The notes under the pieces were generated by a model. The model was not told where the DNA came from, did no database searches, and saw only the letters and a program-made list of their open reading frames with translations. Both the position numbers and the translations under genes were made by a program. 64,000 nt of DNA from contig NZ_AP027364.1 of NCBI RefSeq assembly GCF_030295975.1, forward strand, positions 3,596,001 through 3,660,000, given 5' to 3'. This DNA comes from Thalassotalea atypica. Its GTDB lineage: Bacteria > Pseudomonadota > Gammaproteobacteria > Enterobacterales > Alteromonadaceae. Positions 1-8,709 of this stretch are shown here, piece by piece. Positions within the stretch are counted from its first letter, which is position 1. Every line of letters begins with the position of its first letter.

Positions 1-1
1 T

Positions 2-538
2 ATAGATAGCTGTATTAATGGTATTGAGCGCATCTCAGATATTGTATCTAGTTTAAAAACATTTAGCCGGAAAGGAAATCAAGAGTATCACCCTACTGAT
101 ATTAATGAAGTGATCAGCAGTTCGTTAAATATTGTTTGGAATCAGCTTAAATATAATTACATCGTTGAGAGTCAATTGGATGAAAAGCTTCCCGAAGTAA
201 AAGGCAATACGGGTGAGCTGCAACAGGTGTTCATCAACTTGTTTGTCAATGCCGCTCAATCCATGAAAGATACCGCTCAAGGAAAGCTGTCCATATCGAG
301 TGAGCTTAACGGCGAGTACATCAAAGTTACAGTCAATGATACAGGCTGTGGTATGGATGAACGGGCCTTAAAACATCTATTTGAACCGTTTTATACCACT
401 AAAGATGAACATGAAGGGACAGGTCTAGGGCTGTCTGTATCGTACGCTATATTGGAAAAACACAGCGCAATTATAGAAGTAGATTCGACTCCAAATGAGG
501 GAAGCACATTTACAATACGCTTCCCAGCGATTGTGTAA
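2..538 (+). CDS. Sensor histidine kinase, C-terminal part (5' truncated by window)
   Basis: The open frame runs into the left window edge, so only the C-terminal 178 residues are visible. They begin in what looks like the end of the dimerisation helices (ISDIVSSLKTFSRK), followed by an HATPase_c domain. The N box is visible (QQVFINLFVNAAQSM), as are the G1 box (DTGCGMDE), the F box (FEPFYTT) and the G2 box (GTGLGLSVS). These bind ATP in two-component kinases. An internal GTG at 110 is not needed as a start, because the frame stays open upstream through kinase-like sequence. The sensor domain, the phospho-histidine and any partner regulator lie outside the window, so the signal is unknown. The gene ends 7 bp from a convergent unknown gene. 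Confidence 0.9.
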   Translation: MDSCINGIERISDIVSSLKTFSRKGNQEYHPTDINEVISSSLNIVWNQLKYNYIVESQLDEKLPEVKGNTGELQQVFINLFVNAAQSMKDTAQGKLSISSELNGEYIKVTVNDTGCGMDERALKHLFEPFYTTKDEHEGTGLGLSVSYAILEKHSAIIEVDSTPNEGSTFTIRFPAIV

Positions 539-545
539 CTTTTGA

Positions 546-1376
546 CTATAGTTTTGCGATGGAGTTTTGAGGCTTATAAATGTGAAATATAGAATTTCGG
601 CTCGTACTTAAATTGTACTGCCCTGAATTTCTGAATGAGATAGACACTTCGACTTCTTCACCGTTAAAGTCAGATTTTTCGTCACAATATATCATGGCAC
701 TTATCGGGAACAGCCCTTTATTTAGCTCGACCTCACCAATAATGACTTGTTCGTGGCTATATTTGGTGACCAAATGCAGCCTCTTATCTATCACACGCTT
801 TTGATTAATGTCGATACGTGCATAACAAGACGCTATTTGGCTCATTTTTTCTTCCATCAAAGCTTCGCTATTACTAGTCAGAAAAAATTCAACTCCTACC
901 TGTAAACGGCCGTTTGTACGACTAGGAAACAAGCCATTCAGCCGGTACATACTAACGCTTGGCTGGGCAATCCCGTAACGACGATGGCTCAACAAGGAAA
1001 AGCGAGTTTCATTTAAGACAAACGAACCTAAATCACTTGCCGACAAGTCAATTTTATTCCCGTCTGGTACGGGGTAAACTCTTGTTATCCAACCAGGAAA
1101 TAAATCAATGTTTTCAACCGCCTTAGCTAATATTTCATTACTACCGACATGGTAAGGATTTAAGGTACGTAAAATAGATAGCTCTTCTTCATATTGCTTG
1201 ATCATTGCCGATTTTTGCTTGTTAACACCAGACAATTTGTCTGCTTTGATTAGCTGATGTACTGAGAAAGCTGAACAACAAGCTAACAAAGTCAATGCGA
1301 GCCCCCATTTAAGCCATGCGTATTTTGTGGAATGTCTAGAACGCGTGTACTTTTCTCTACGGTAGTAATAGCTCAT
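546..1376 (-). CDS. Unknown membrane-anchored protein
   Basis: I do not recognise this 276-residue protein. It has a very basic, tyrosine-rich N terminus (MSYYYRREKYTRSR), one hydrophobic segment at about residues 24-44, a short coiled-coil-like stretch at about 50-70, and then a long, probably periplasmic region. That region has scattered aromatic residues and a few cysteines but no catalytic motif that I can name. The layout fits a single-pass inner-membrane protein with a periplasmic domain, N terminus inside. A purine-rich ribosome site (AGGAGAAC) precedes the ATG. It converges on the histidine kinase gene with 7 bp between stops, so the two are separate transcripts. Confidence 0.7.
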   Translation of the reverse strand: MSYYYRREKYTRSRHSTKYAWLKWGLALTLLACCSAFSVHQLIKADKLSGVNKQKSAMIKQYEEELSILRTLNPYHVGSNEILAKAVENIDLFPGWITRVYPVPDGNKIDLSASDLGSFVLNETRFSLLSHRRYGIAQPSVSMYRLNGLFPSRTNGRLQVGVEFFLTSNSEALMEEKMSQIASCYARIDINQKRVIDKRLHLVTKYSHEQVIIGEVELNKGLFPISAMIYCDEKSDFNGEEVEVSISFRNSGQYNLSTSRNSIFHIYKPQNSIAKL

Positions 1377-1616
1377 AAAGTTCTCCTCATTCGTTCATTA
1401 CTAATGAAGCAAAAGACAAACCAAAAATTAATTAATTAAATTTCAAAGAGATAGAGAAAACAGTTTAAATCAAGTTGCAATTTGCAACGCTCATCGTCTG
1501 TTTTTCAAGGCGTATTGCAACAACCATAAAATGCATAAATTCATCTTGTTGATTTTTAAGGAATATTTTTATGGCAAGGATAATGCCTGTGATTAATGCA
1601 AGCACAAGAGGGCTTT

Positions 1617-2408
1617 ATGATGAAGCAGTTCATAATAAACACATGTAAAACTCTAGTGATTTGCACAACGTTAGAAGCGGCGGCATTAACGCCTGTTGAT
1701 GTTGAGCTGCAATTGCTAATTGATATATCAGGCAGCATTGATGGTTCTGAATACGACACTCAGTTGCTTGGCTATAGTAATGCCTTTGCTAGTGACCGCG
1801 TTCAAAACGCGATTATAGAAGGCAACATAGGGCAAATAGCCGTGCAAATGATCATGTGGTCAGGGGCTAATAATCAAGAAATAATGATTGATTGGACCTT
1901 AATAGATTCAGCGGCTGCTTCAGATGACTTTTCTATCGCAATTGCTAATATCGCTAGGCCATTTTCTGGCTGGACAGCGATAGGGTCAGCTATCGAATAT
2001 AGCTACCCGCTTTTTGATTCAAACGATTTCGATGGTGTAAGTCAGGTTATTGATATATCTGGCGATGGAACTAATAACTCCGGGAGTTCCCCTAGTTCGG
2101 CTGCGACAGCGGCCCTCAACCATATAGATACGATTAACGGTATTGTCATCACTGATGATCAAAATGTTATTGACCAGTATTATAACGATGTTATCGGTGG
2201 TGATTCCGCTTTCTTATTAGCCCCCGCAGGTTTTGATGAATTTCAGTTAGCTATCGAAAATAAAATAGTCGCTGAAATTGAAGGTACAGTTCCAGCAGGA
2301 GTTGTATCAATTCCTGCCCCAACGACTCATTTACTCTATCTAACGGCACTGATTATGTTAGGTGTCAGTACTAAAACGACTAGGAGAAGCCAACATGAAA
2401 CTGCATGA
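1617..2408 (+). CDS. DUF1194-type von Willebrand A domain protein with PEP-CTERM-like tail
   Basis: This is an exported protein of about 263 residues with a VWA-like fold. A hydrophobic N terminus is followed by the metal-site motif DISGS in LLIDISGSIDGSEYD, and later by SGDGTNNSG, as in DUF1194 proteins. The C terminus has the three parts of an exosortase sorting signal: a proline motif (SIPAPTT), a hydrophobic helix (LLYLTALIMLG) and a basic tail (KTTRRS). The motif is PAP rather than the classical PEP. I chose the ATG at 1617 (or the adjacent ATG at 1620) because AGAGGG lies just upstream; the frame extends to 1596 without better support. The next gene overlaps its end, so they are probably translated together. 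The role is unknown, perhaps surface or matrix associated. Confidence 0.75.
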   Translation: MMKQFIINTCKTLVICTTLEAAALTPVDVELQLLIDISGSIDGSEYDTQLLGYSNAFASDRVQNAIIEGNIGQIAVQMIMWSGANNQEIMIDWTLIDSAAASDDFSIAIANIARPFSGWTAIGSAIEYSYPLFDSNDFDGVSQVIDISGDGTNNSGSSPSSAATAALNHIDTINGIVITDDQNVIDQYYNDVIGGDSAFLLAPAGFDEFQLAIENKIVAEIEGTVPAGVVSIPAPTTHLLYLTALIMLGVSTKTTRRSQHETA

Positions 2409-2832
2409 ATTTTTAGCTATTACTTTATCGCTTGTTCAATTTCCAATTGTCGCATCGACACTTGACTATAAATTAGATTTTGGTGTCATCATCCACAACG
2501 ACAATGGTGAGCCAATAGGGTTTGAGAAAACCAGTACTATCCCTATAGATTATAAAGGTAAATCTTCTTTGTATGGTTTAGTGGTCACCAGCCCTGAAGA
2601 TCAACAGTTTTCGCTGAATTCAGTTCACGTTTTTCCACACAGTGAAAATGAGATAGATGATATAAAGCTCATGGGTAAACCAATGTTAATTCAAAAACGG
2701 GGCGCTATATTACTTAGAACTGACCTAAGTGATATACCTGGCAACTATAAAATGGAAGTTTATATAGATAACAAACTTCACCAAACCATTAGCTACGAAT
2801 TAGTCACTAATACGCACTTAAGCCGCTTATGA
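2395..2832 (+). CDS. Unknown small secreted protein
   Basis: This 145-residue protein starts with a typical signal peptide (MKLHEFLAITLSLVQFPIVAS), with likely cleavage after the SIVAS-like stretch near residue 20. The rest is predicted to be beta-rich and has no recognisable family. The ATG at 2395 is preceded by AGGAG at good spacing; an in-frame ATG at 2362 would lack a signal peptide and a ribosome site. It overlaps the end of the DUF1194-type gene by 14 bp, which argues for translational coupling and a shared function at the cell envelope. What it does cannot be said from sequence. Confidence 0.65.
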   Translation: MKLHEFLAITLSLVQFPIVASTLDYKLDFGVIIHNDNGEPIGFEKTSTIPIDYKGKSSLYGLVVTSPEDQQFSLNSVHVFPHSENEIDDIKLMGKPMLIQKRGAILLRTDLSDIPGNYKMEVYIDNKLHQTISYELVTNTHLSRL

Positions 2833-2951
2833 ATAGCTCCTCGTAGATGAGACAAGGAAGTCTCGTTCCTCTTAAAACCACTTCTGAACAACCAAAATGC
2901 TCAATAATCCAGCTATCAAATTGAAGTTAGTAATTTTTTACCTTTTCACTG

Positions 2952-2980
2952 GTGACAACAAAATAAAAAATGCTTATACT
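2952..2980 (+). promoter_or_regulatory. Sigma-70 promoter of tRNA-Ile2
   Basis: A -35 box GTGACA (2952-2957) and a -10 box TATACT (2975-2980) are separated by exactly 17 bp, each one base from consensus. The -10 is followed by the GC-rich discriminator GCCACCC, typical of stable-RNA promoters under stringent control. The tRNA begins about 50 bp downstream. Confidence 0.75.
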
Positions 2981-3032
2981 GCCACCCGCTTATTCGTAAG
3001 GCCTTAACCAAAGCTTTACAAGCAATTTTGAT

Positions 3033-3109
3033 GGCCCCTTAGCTCAGTTGGTTAGAGCATCCGACTCATAATCGGCAGGTCCCCTGTTCAAGTCAGGGAG
3101 GGGCCACCA
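3033..3109 (+). tRNA. ileX: tRNA-Ile2 (anticodon CAU, lysidine-modified)
   Basis: This is a 77-nt cloverleaf. The acceptor stem pairs GGCCCCT with AGGGGCC, the D arm is GCTC...GAGC, the anticodon loop is CTCATAA, the T arm contains GTTCAAGTC, and CCA is encoded. CAU could mean methionine, but the GGCCCC acceptor and the overall match to E. coli ileX identify the minor isoleucine tRNA. Its C34 is changed to lysidine by TilS so that it reads AUA codons. The outermost anticodon-stem pair looks mismatched (T27 against C43). Confidence 0.93.
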
Positions 3110-3375
3110 TTTTTCCAGTTCAAAAAATTAACCTTCTTTGTTTCTTTAACCTGAATATATCAACGTTATGTTCTTCGCTCTATATTGTTGAAATTCAATA
3201 TTTTTGATTTCTCCCAGTAAATTTTCATAAAAGCTTAAATCGCAAAATACAAATCACTACCGCTATTTTACATTTCTATACAGAATCAAAGATTTTCATT
3301 AATTATGATGAAGACTCTAAAATATTATGATTTTAGTAATATTTCCCATTTTCTGGTTAAATTGTTTAGGGCTGT

Positions 3376-3579
3376 ATGATGTATTTATTTAAATTGTTTC
3401 AAGCTAAGTCAAAACTGACTGACCACCAAAAACTAGATCTAAAGCGCACTAATATTATTCGTAAACGAACGGCTAAAGCCCTATTAAACGAAAAACAATA
3501 TTTAGCTATGGTCAATAAAATTGAAATAATCAAAAACACCTACAATAAAGAAGAGCAGGCATATTACAGTAAACGCTAA
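3376..3579 (+). CDS. Small basic hypothetical protein
   Basis: This is a 67-residue, lysine-rich, probably all-helical polypeptide with no signal peptide or known motif. AGGG lies just upstream of two consecutive ATG codons (3376 and 3379), which gives modest support for translation. It stands alone in about 640 bp of AT-rich DNA between the tRNA and the TonB-like gene. AT-rich DNA with few stops on one strand can mimic a gene, so it may be spurious. No function can be inferred. Confidence 0.4.
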   Translation: MMYLFKLFQAKSKLTDHQKLDLKRTNIIRKRTAKALLNEKQYLAMVNKIEIIKNTYNKEEQAYYSKR

Positions 3580-3755
3580 TTCACTTTTACTGATTACTTT
3601 TCTATAATTAATGCGCAATACCTAAAACGATCTATATCACTTTACGTATTGCTTTCATTTGAGCCCATCTAAAACACAATATATTTCTAATATAATTCTG
3701 AACTATTTACTTATTATTGACTCTACTAATTGCCAACAATTAGGAAGGTTAAAAA

Positions 3756-4496
3756 GTGTTTCAAGGACGTATCACTGCAGTTCTCTTTTCGATAGTCATT
3801 CATGTGTTATTGATTTTTCTGATCGGCAATACTATAGATAATTCGCCGCACAACCCACAAACAAAACCCAAACCAATTCAAAGTTTTCTTTATCAACGTC
3901 CTAAAATAAAGGAGCCAGATCCAGCGAATCTGAAAAATGAACTTAAGCCGTCAAAGACTATTGATAAAGAAGTACTGATAGAGCAACAACCACCAGAGAA
4001 TAAGCCACCCAAAAAATCTCTGCTGCCTCAGGACGCCTCTTTGGCTCAACAACCAGCAGACCCTCTTGACGCCATCAGGCCACCTCCAAATTTACAAGGT
4101 AAACAAGTGCTGACGTCGAAAGGTATTGGTCAAAAGGCGCTACAGCAATTATCCCAGCTTAAGAGTAGTATTAATGATGATATAGCCGAGGCTGAAACGT
4201 TTGAACAGTTCAGACGGCGAAGTCCATCGGTACTTGATGGCGAACCCTATCCTGTTCCCCATTCAGTAAAAGCACTAACCATCATAGAGGAAAAAGAAAA
4301 GAACACGACAAAATACAGTGATGACTTATCCATTATTAAGGGCGATGATGGCAATTGTACGATTGAGCAAGACTTGTCTAACGTTGGCATCGAAGGCGTA
4401 AAAGCGGTTTCAGGTTTTCGTTGTGGCGAGACAAAATTCGATGCAAACTTCAAAGAGCACATGAAAAACGTACTTAAAAAGTTGGGAAAAAAATAA
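3756..4496 (+). CDS. TonB-like membrane-anchored protein lacking a recognisable TonB C-terminal domain
   Basis: The 246-residue product has the N-terminal layout of TonB. A short cytoplasmic start is followed by one transmembrane helix at about residues 7-24 (VLFSIVIHVLLIFLIG), including the His seen in TonB anchors, and then a long Pro/Lys/Glu-rich stretch at about 30-120. The C-terminal part has two cysteines (in GNCTIEQD and GFRCGE) but no YP-type TonB domain. The GTG start follows AGGAAGG at good spacing. It may act as an envelope-spanning protein or an unusual energy transducer; this is inference. Its stop codon abuts that of the convergent VF530-type gene. No exbB or exbD is nearby. Confidence 0.6.
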   Translation: MFQGRITAVLFSIVIHVLLIFLIGNTIDNSPHNPQTKPKPIQSFLYQRPKIKEPDPANLKNELKPSKTIDKEVLIEQQPPENKPPKKSLLPQDASLAQQPADPLDAIRPPPNLQGKQVLTSKGIGQKALQQLSQLKSSINDDIAEAETFEQFRRRSPSVLDGEPYPVPHSVKALTIIEEKEKNTTKYSDDLSIIKGDDGNCTIEQDLSNVGIEGVKAVSGFRCGETKFDANFKEHMKNVLKKLGKK

Positions 4497-4736
4497 CTAT
4501 TTATCTTCTGGCCATGCAAAACCATGAAACGTATTAATATATAGCTGCTCCACTTCAGTTCTTGCCCAAGGGGTTTTTCTTAAGAACTTTAAAGAAGATT
4601 TGATACTTGGATCATGAGTAAAACAGCGTACTTTCACACATTTTCCCATCTCAACCCAGCCAATTTTTTCAACAAGCTCATTCAATATCGACTCTAGCTT
4701 TTTACCGTGTAATGGATTATTAGGTTGGTTATTCAT
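4497..4736 (-). CDS. VF530 family (DUF2132) DNA-binding protein
   Basis: This 79-residue protein matches the VF530/DUF2132 family over its whole length. The signature segments are [27 protein letters not shown] and [13 protein letters not shown]. The family is named after a Vibrio fischeri protein whose solved structure suggested DNA binding; its cellular role is not established. It is a monocistronic gene that ends directly against the convergent TonB-like gene with no spacer. The family call rests on motif recall and is firm; the function is only suggested. Confidence 0.88.
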   Translation of the reverse strand: MNNQPNNPLHGKKLESILNELVEKIGWVEMGKCVKVRCFTHDPSIKSSLKFLRKTPWARTEVEQLYINTFHGFAWPEDK

Positions 4737-4825
4737 GAATAATTTTCTGTGGAAAAAACACTAGTATAACATGTGCCTTTCTTAATATTGCGCTAACAGC
4801 AACACCAAATTCTTCAGAGATGTTA

Positions 4826-5434
4826 TTACTGCATCATTAACATCTCTGAATTAATGATCGGAACAATTGATAATACTAACAGCAAAGCCATTACCCTATT
4901 AAACCACATGATAAACATCGGATTATCTAAAGCACGTTTGAGTCCTGCCCCCGCAAAAAGCCATACAAAAGAGCACGGAAGTCCGAAAGCTATATAAGCT
5001 AACGCCACAAATAACACTTCATTCATTGCAGCATCTGTTGCCGACGAAAATGCCACGATGGCGCTAATAGCCATAATCCATGCTTTTGGATTGACCCATT
5101 GAAACGCTGCCGCTTGTATAAAAGAGATTGGCCTTGCTTGCTCCTTAGTTTCAGCAGAGACCGGAGTTTTTGCTATTTTATAAGCTAAAAACAGCAAATA
5201 ACCAATACCTATAAATTTCATTGCTAAATATAGGTTCGGATACCGGTTAAACAGTGACACTAGTCCAACGCCAAGCGCTACAATCATCACGGGAAAACCA
5301 AGATTGATGCCCAAAACATGAGGAAGACTTCGTTTGATACCAAAATTAACACCTGAACTTAATAGCATAATATTATTAGGCCCCGGCGTTCCAGATGTTG
5401 ATAAGACAAAAAGTGCCAATGCAAAAACTTCCAT
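4826..5434 (-). CDS. LysE/RhtB family amino-acid exporter
   Basis: This 202-residue integral membrane protein has about six hydrophobic segments. The N-terminal LysE/RhtB signature is visible as STSGTPGPNNIMLLSSG at about residues 12-28. A conserved helix near residue 100 carries FQWVNPKAW. Members export amino acids or related metabolites by proton antiport; the substrate cannot be read from sequence. It appears monocistronic and is separated from acnB by about 245 bp. Confidence 0.85.
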   Translation of the reverse strand: MEVFALALFVLSTSGTPGPNNIMLLSSGVNFGIKRSLPHVLGINLGFPVMIVALGVGLVSLFNRYPNLYLAMKFIGIGYLLFLAYKIAKTPVSAETKEQARPISFIQAAAFQWVNPKAWIMAISAIVAFSSATDAAMNEVLFVALAYIAFGLPCSFVWLFAGAGLKRALDNPMFIMWFNRVMALLLVLSIVPIINSEMLMMQ

Positions 5435-5591
5435 TTCAAATCCGCTTTGTGTGTTTTATGTAAGCTTCATTTTACCTAAACAATGTCAACCTAACATATA
5501 CAAAAAGTAAGAAATAATACCTACACAGTTGAATGGCAAGCATTAGAGAGCAAGATTAGTAACCTTGACGTGATGATATATACATAAGGAA

Positions 5592-5608
5592 ACCGGATAT
5601 AATCCGGC
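5592..5608 (-). terminator. Hairpin downstream of acnB
   Basis: CCGGAT and ATCCGG pair around a 3-nt loop, about 75 bp past the acnB stop. On the minus strand the stem is followed by TTTCCTT, a weak U tract, so this is a plausible but imperfect terminator. Confidence 0.45.
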
Positions 5609-5679
5609 TTCTTATATGAATTTAACTGAGTAACTAAGCTTTGAATAAACCTAACTACAATCCTTACCGGTGTTGAGCG

Positions 5680-8274
5680 CTATACAAGCTCTTGTATAAT
5701 TACCTGATCCGCTTTCTTTGTGTAACTTTCCATTTTATGGAAGTTTAAATAACGGTATGTATCGGCAGCTGTCGCATCAATCTGCTTAGCATATTCCATG
5801 TACTCATCGACAGTTGGAAGCTTACCTAAAATAGCACCAACAGCGGCTAATTCAGCTGAAGCTAAGTAAACATTTGCACCTGTCCCCAAACGATTAGGGA
5901 AGTTACGAGTAGAGGTTGAAATTGCAGTTGATTTTTCAGCAATGCGCGCTTGATTCCCCATACATAAAGAACATCCAGGAGTTTCTATACGCACACCAGA
6001 TTTACCAAATGTGAAGTAATAGCCTTCTTCGGTCAGTTGATCTCTATCCATCTTCGTTGGTGGTGCAACCCACATCCGCGTATCTAGTACACCATTGTAG
6101 TTTTCAAGTAATTTGCCTGCTGCGCGGAAATGACCAATGTTAGTCATACAAGAGCCAATGAAAACTTCATCGATGGATGTTCCAGCAACGTCTGATAATA
6201 ATTTCGCATCATCTGGATCATTTGGACAACAAACGATTGGCTCTTTGATGTCAGCTAAGTCGATTTCGATAACGTGAGCGTATTCAGCGTCTTTGTCAGC
6301 TTCCATTAATGATGGATTAGCCAACCACTCTTCCATGCCCTTAATTCGACGTTCAATCGTGCGTACATCACCGTAACCTTCGCTAATCATCCACTTAAGC
6401 ATAACAATGTTCGACGCTAAGTATTCCTTAACGGCGTCTTCTTCAAGCTTGATGGTACAACCAGCAGCAGAACGTTCAGCCGACGCATCTGATAATTCAA
6501 ACGCCTGCTCAACCGTTAAGCCTTTAAGACCCTCGATCTCTAAAATACGACCAGAGAATTCATTGACTTTGCCGGTCTTAGCCACCGTTAACAAACCATC
6601 TTTAATCGCGTAATAGGGGATTGCATGCACTAAGTCACGCAATGTAATCCCTTTTTGCATCTCACCTTTAAAGCGAACCAATACTGACTCAGGCATATCA
6701 AGCGGCATAGTACCGGTCGCGGCAGCAAACGCCACTAGACCTGATCCCGCTGGGAATGAAATACCTAATGGGAATCGCGTATGTGAATCACCACCTGTGC
6801 CAACCGTATCAGGTAATAACATACGGTTTAACCACGAGTGAATAACACCATCACCTGGACGAAGTGATACACCACCGCGGTTCATCATAAAATCAGGCAA
6901 GGTGTGATGTGTATTTACATCAACAGGCTTTGGATAGGCTGAAGTATGACAGAATGACTGCATAGTTAAATCAGCTGAAAAACCTAGACAGGCTAAATCT
7001 TTAAGCTCATCACGAGTCATAGGACCGGTTGTATCTTGCGAGCCGACAGTGGTCATTTTAGGCTCACAATATTGACCAGCACGAATACCATCAACACCAC
7101 AGGCTTTACCCACCATTTTTTGTGCTAAAGAGTAGCCTTTACCCGAATCAGCTTTAATTTCTGGTTTAGCAAAGAAATCCGCGGCATCTAGATTTAATGC
7201 TTCACGCGCCTTATCAGTTAAACCGCGACCAATGATTAGTGGAATACGACCACCAGCACGTACTTCATCTAAAATTACGGGGTTTAACTTAAATGTTGAT
7301 AAAACTTCACCTGTTGCAGCTAGTTTAACAACGCCTTCATATGGGTAGATATCAATAACATCACCCATATTCATTTTTTGCACGTCTAACTCTATCGGTA
7401 ATGCACCTGAGTCTTCTAACGTATTGTAGAAGATTGGTGCAATTTTATTACCTAAACAAATACCACCACTACGCTTATTAGGGATAAATGGAATGTCATC
7501 ACCCATGTACCATAGCACTGAATTAGCCGCTGATTTACGAGACGACCCTGTACCTACAACGTCGCCGACATAAGCTAAAGGAATACCGTCTTTTTGTTGT
7601 TCTTCAATTTGCGAAATTGGACCAATAACACCGGGCTCTTCAGGATTTATACCTTCACGTTCCATTTTAAGCATTGCTTTAGCATGCAATGGAATATCTG
7701 GACGTGACCAAGCATCTGGTGCTGGTGATAAATCATCGGTGTTTGTTTCACCGGTTACCTTAAAGACTTTAACCGTAATTTTTTCGGCAACAACTGGGCG
7801 GTCAGTAAACCATTTAGCATCAGCCCAAGATTGCATGACAGCTTTAGCTTGCTCATTACCCGCTTCTGCTTTTTCTTTCACATCGTGAAATGCATCAAAC
7901 ATTAACAATGTCTTAGATAAACCTTCGCCGGCAATTGTTGCTAATGCGTCGTCATCTAATAAATCAATCATCGGTTGAATGTTATAACCACCTAACATCG
8001 TACCGAGTAGTTCTGTTGCGCGTGTTGCATCAAGAATAGGAGAGCTAGCTTCACCTTTTGCAATAGCAGCCAAAAAACCCGCTTTTACGTAGGCAGCTTC
8101 ATCAACACCTGCTGGAATACGGTTAACGAGCAAATCTAAAATGAATTCTTCTTCTCCAGCAGTGGGTGCTTTAATAAGCTCTATCAAATCTGCTGTTTGC
8201 TGTGCGTTTAGTGCTTTTGGTACGAGACCTTCAGCGGCGCGTTCTGCTATATGTGTTCGGTATTCTTGAAGCAT
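5680..8274 (-). CDS. acnB: Aconitate hydratase B (bifunctional, 2-methylisocitrate dehydratase)
   Basis: This TCA-cycle enzyme interconverts citrate and isocitrate and can also hydrate 2-methyl-cis-aconitate. The 864 residues match E. coli AcnB (865) from end to end: HEAT-like domain at about 1-160, swivel domain at about 160-370, then the catalytic core. The [4Fe-4S] ligands are Cys709 in GSCMTN and Cys768 and Cys771 in GCSLCMGN. I chose the ATG at 8274 over a GTG at 8283 because AAGG sits 8 bp before the ATG but directly against the GTG, and because it matches the E. coli start. A 9-bp dyad lies in the leader. It is divergent from a second acnB-like gene and is the native copy by gene order next to lpdA. 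Confidence 0.97.
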   Translation of the reverse strand: MLQEYRTHIAERAAEGLVPKALNAQQTADLIELIKAPTAGEEEFILDLLVNRIPAGVDEAAYVKAGFLAAIAKGEASSPILDATRATELLGTMLGGYNIQPMIDLLDDDALATIAGEGLSKTLLMFDAFHDVKEKAEAGNEQAKAVMQSWADAKWFTDRPVVAEKITVKVFKVTGETNTDDLSPAPDAWSRPDIPLHAKAMLKMEREGINPEEPGVIGPISQIEEQQKDGIPLAYVGDVVGTGSSRKSAANSVLWYMGDDIPFIPNKRSGGICLGNKIAPIFYNTLEDSGALPIELDVQKMNMGDVIDIYPYEGVVKLAATGEVLSTFKLNPVILDEVRAGGRIPLIIGRGLTDKAREALNLDAADFFAKPEIKADSGKGYSLAQKMVGKACGVDGIRAGQYCEPKMTTVGSQDTTGPMTRDELKDLACLGFSADLTMQSFCHTSAYPKPVDVNTHHTLPDFMMNRGGVSLRPGDGVIHSWLNRMLLPDTVGTGGDSHTRFPLGISFPAGSGLVAFAAATGTMPLDMPESVLVRFKGEMQKGITLRDLVHAIPYYAIKDGLLTVAKTGKVNEFSGRILEIEGLKGLTVEQAFELSDASAERSAAGCTIKLEEDAVKEYLASNIVMLKWMISEGYGDVRTIERRIKGMEEWLANPSLMEADKDAEYAHVIEIDLADIKEPIVCCPNDPDDAKLLSDVAGTSIDEVFIGSCMTNIGHFRAAGKLLENYNGVLDTRMWVAPPTKMDRDQLTEEGYYFTFGKSGVRIETPGCSLCMGNQARIAEKSTAISTSTRNFPNRLGTGANVYLASAELAAVGAILGKLPTVDEYMEYAKQIDATAADTYRYLNFHKMESYTKKADQVIIQELV

Positions 8275-8303
8275 GTCGTTCACCTTAAATAGAAAAGAAA
8301 ATA

Positions 8304-8335
8304 TTGTGATTAAACAGAATGAGCCATAATCACAA
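8304..8335 (-). promoter_or_regulatory. 9-bp dyad in the acnB upstream region
   Basis: TTGTGATTA (8304-8312) and TAATCACAA (8327-8335) form a perfect inverted repeat around 14 bp, starting 30 bp upstream of the acnB ATG. It could be a leader hairpin or an operator. The half-sites look CRP-like (TGTGA/TCACA), but the spacing is far too wide for a CRP site. The rest of the 435-bp acnB intergenic stretch is AT-rich and shows no gene. Confidence 0.5.
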
Positions 8336-8709
8336 GCAAGACATAATGGATGACTATATAAAAATAAAAGTACCTAAACATCTAATCAGCTACTTAACAG
8401 AAAATCTATATATACCTTAGTCTAAAAATATGTATGCTTTTTCTGACAAATATAGAGAATTATAGAAGAGATTTAAACGACATATTAGAACAAAAAGATT
8501 AACAAAAATTGCTTTTTCACCAACTATTAACCCACTCCGTTCCAACAGGTATAACCACTATAACTTTTACTTCTACCATTCATAAGTTGCATGAATAGTG
8601 CTTATTAAACCAAATGATTAGTAGTCTGCACAAAATCAGGTAAAATACGCGCAAAAGTTTATCCAGCTAATATTCTTTATTAGCATCTTTCAGTCAAAGT
8701 GAGAATCGA

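Noticed and set aside
3033-4496. tRNA-Ile2 as an integration site for a mobile element
   Set aside because: No integrase, no direct repeat of the tRNA 3' end and no phage-like genes were seen downstream.
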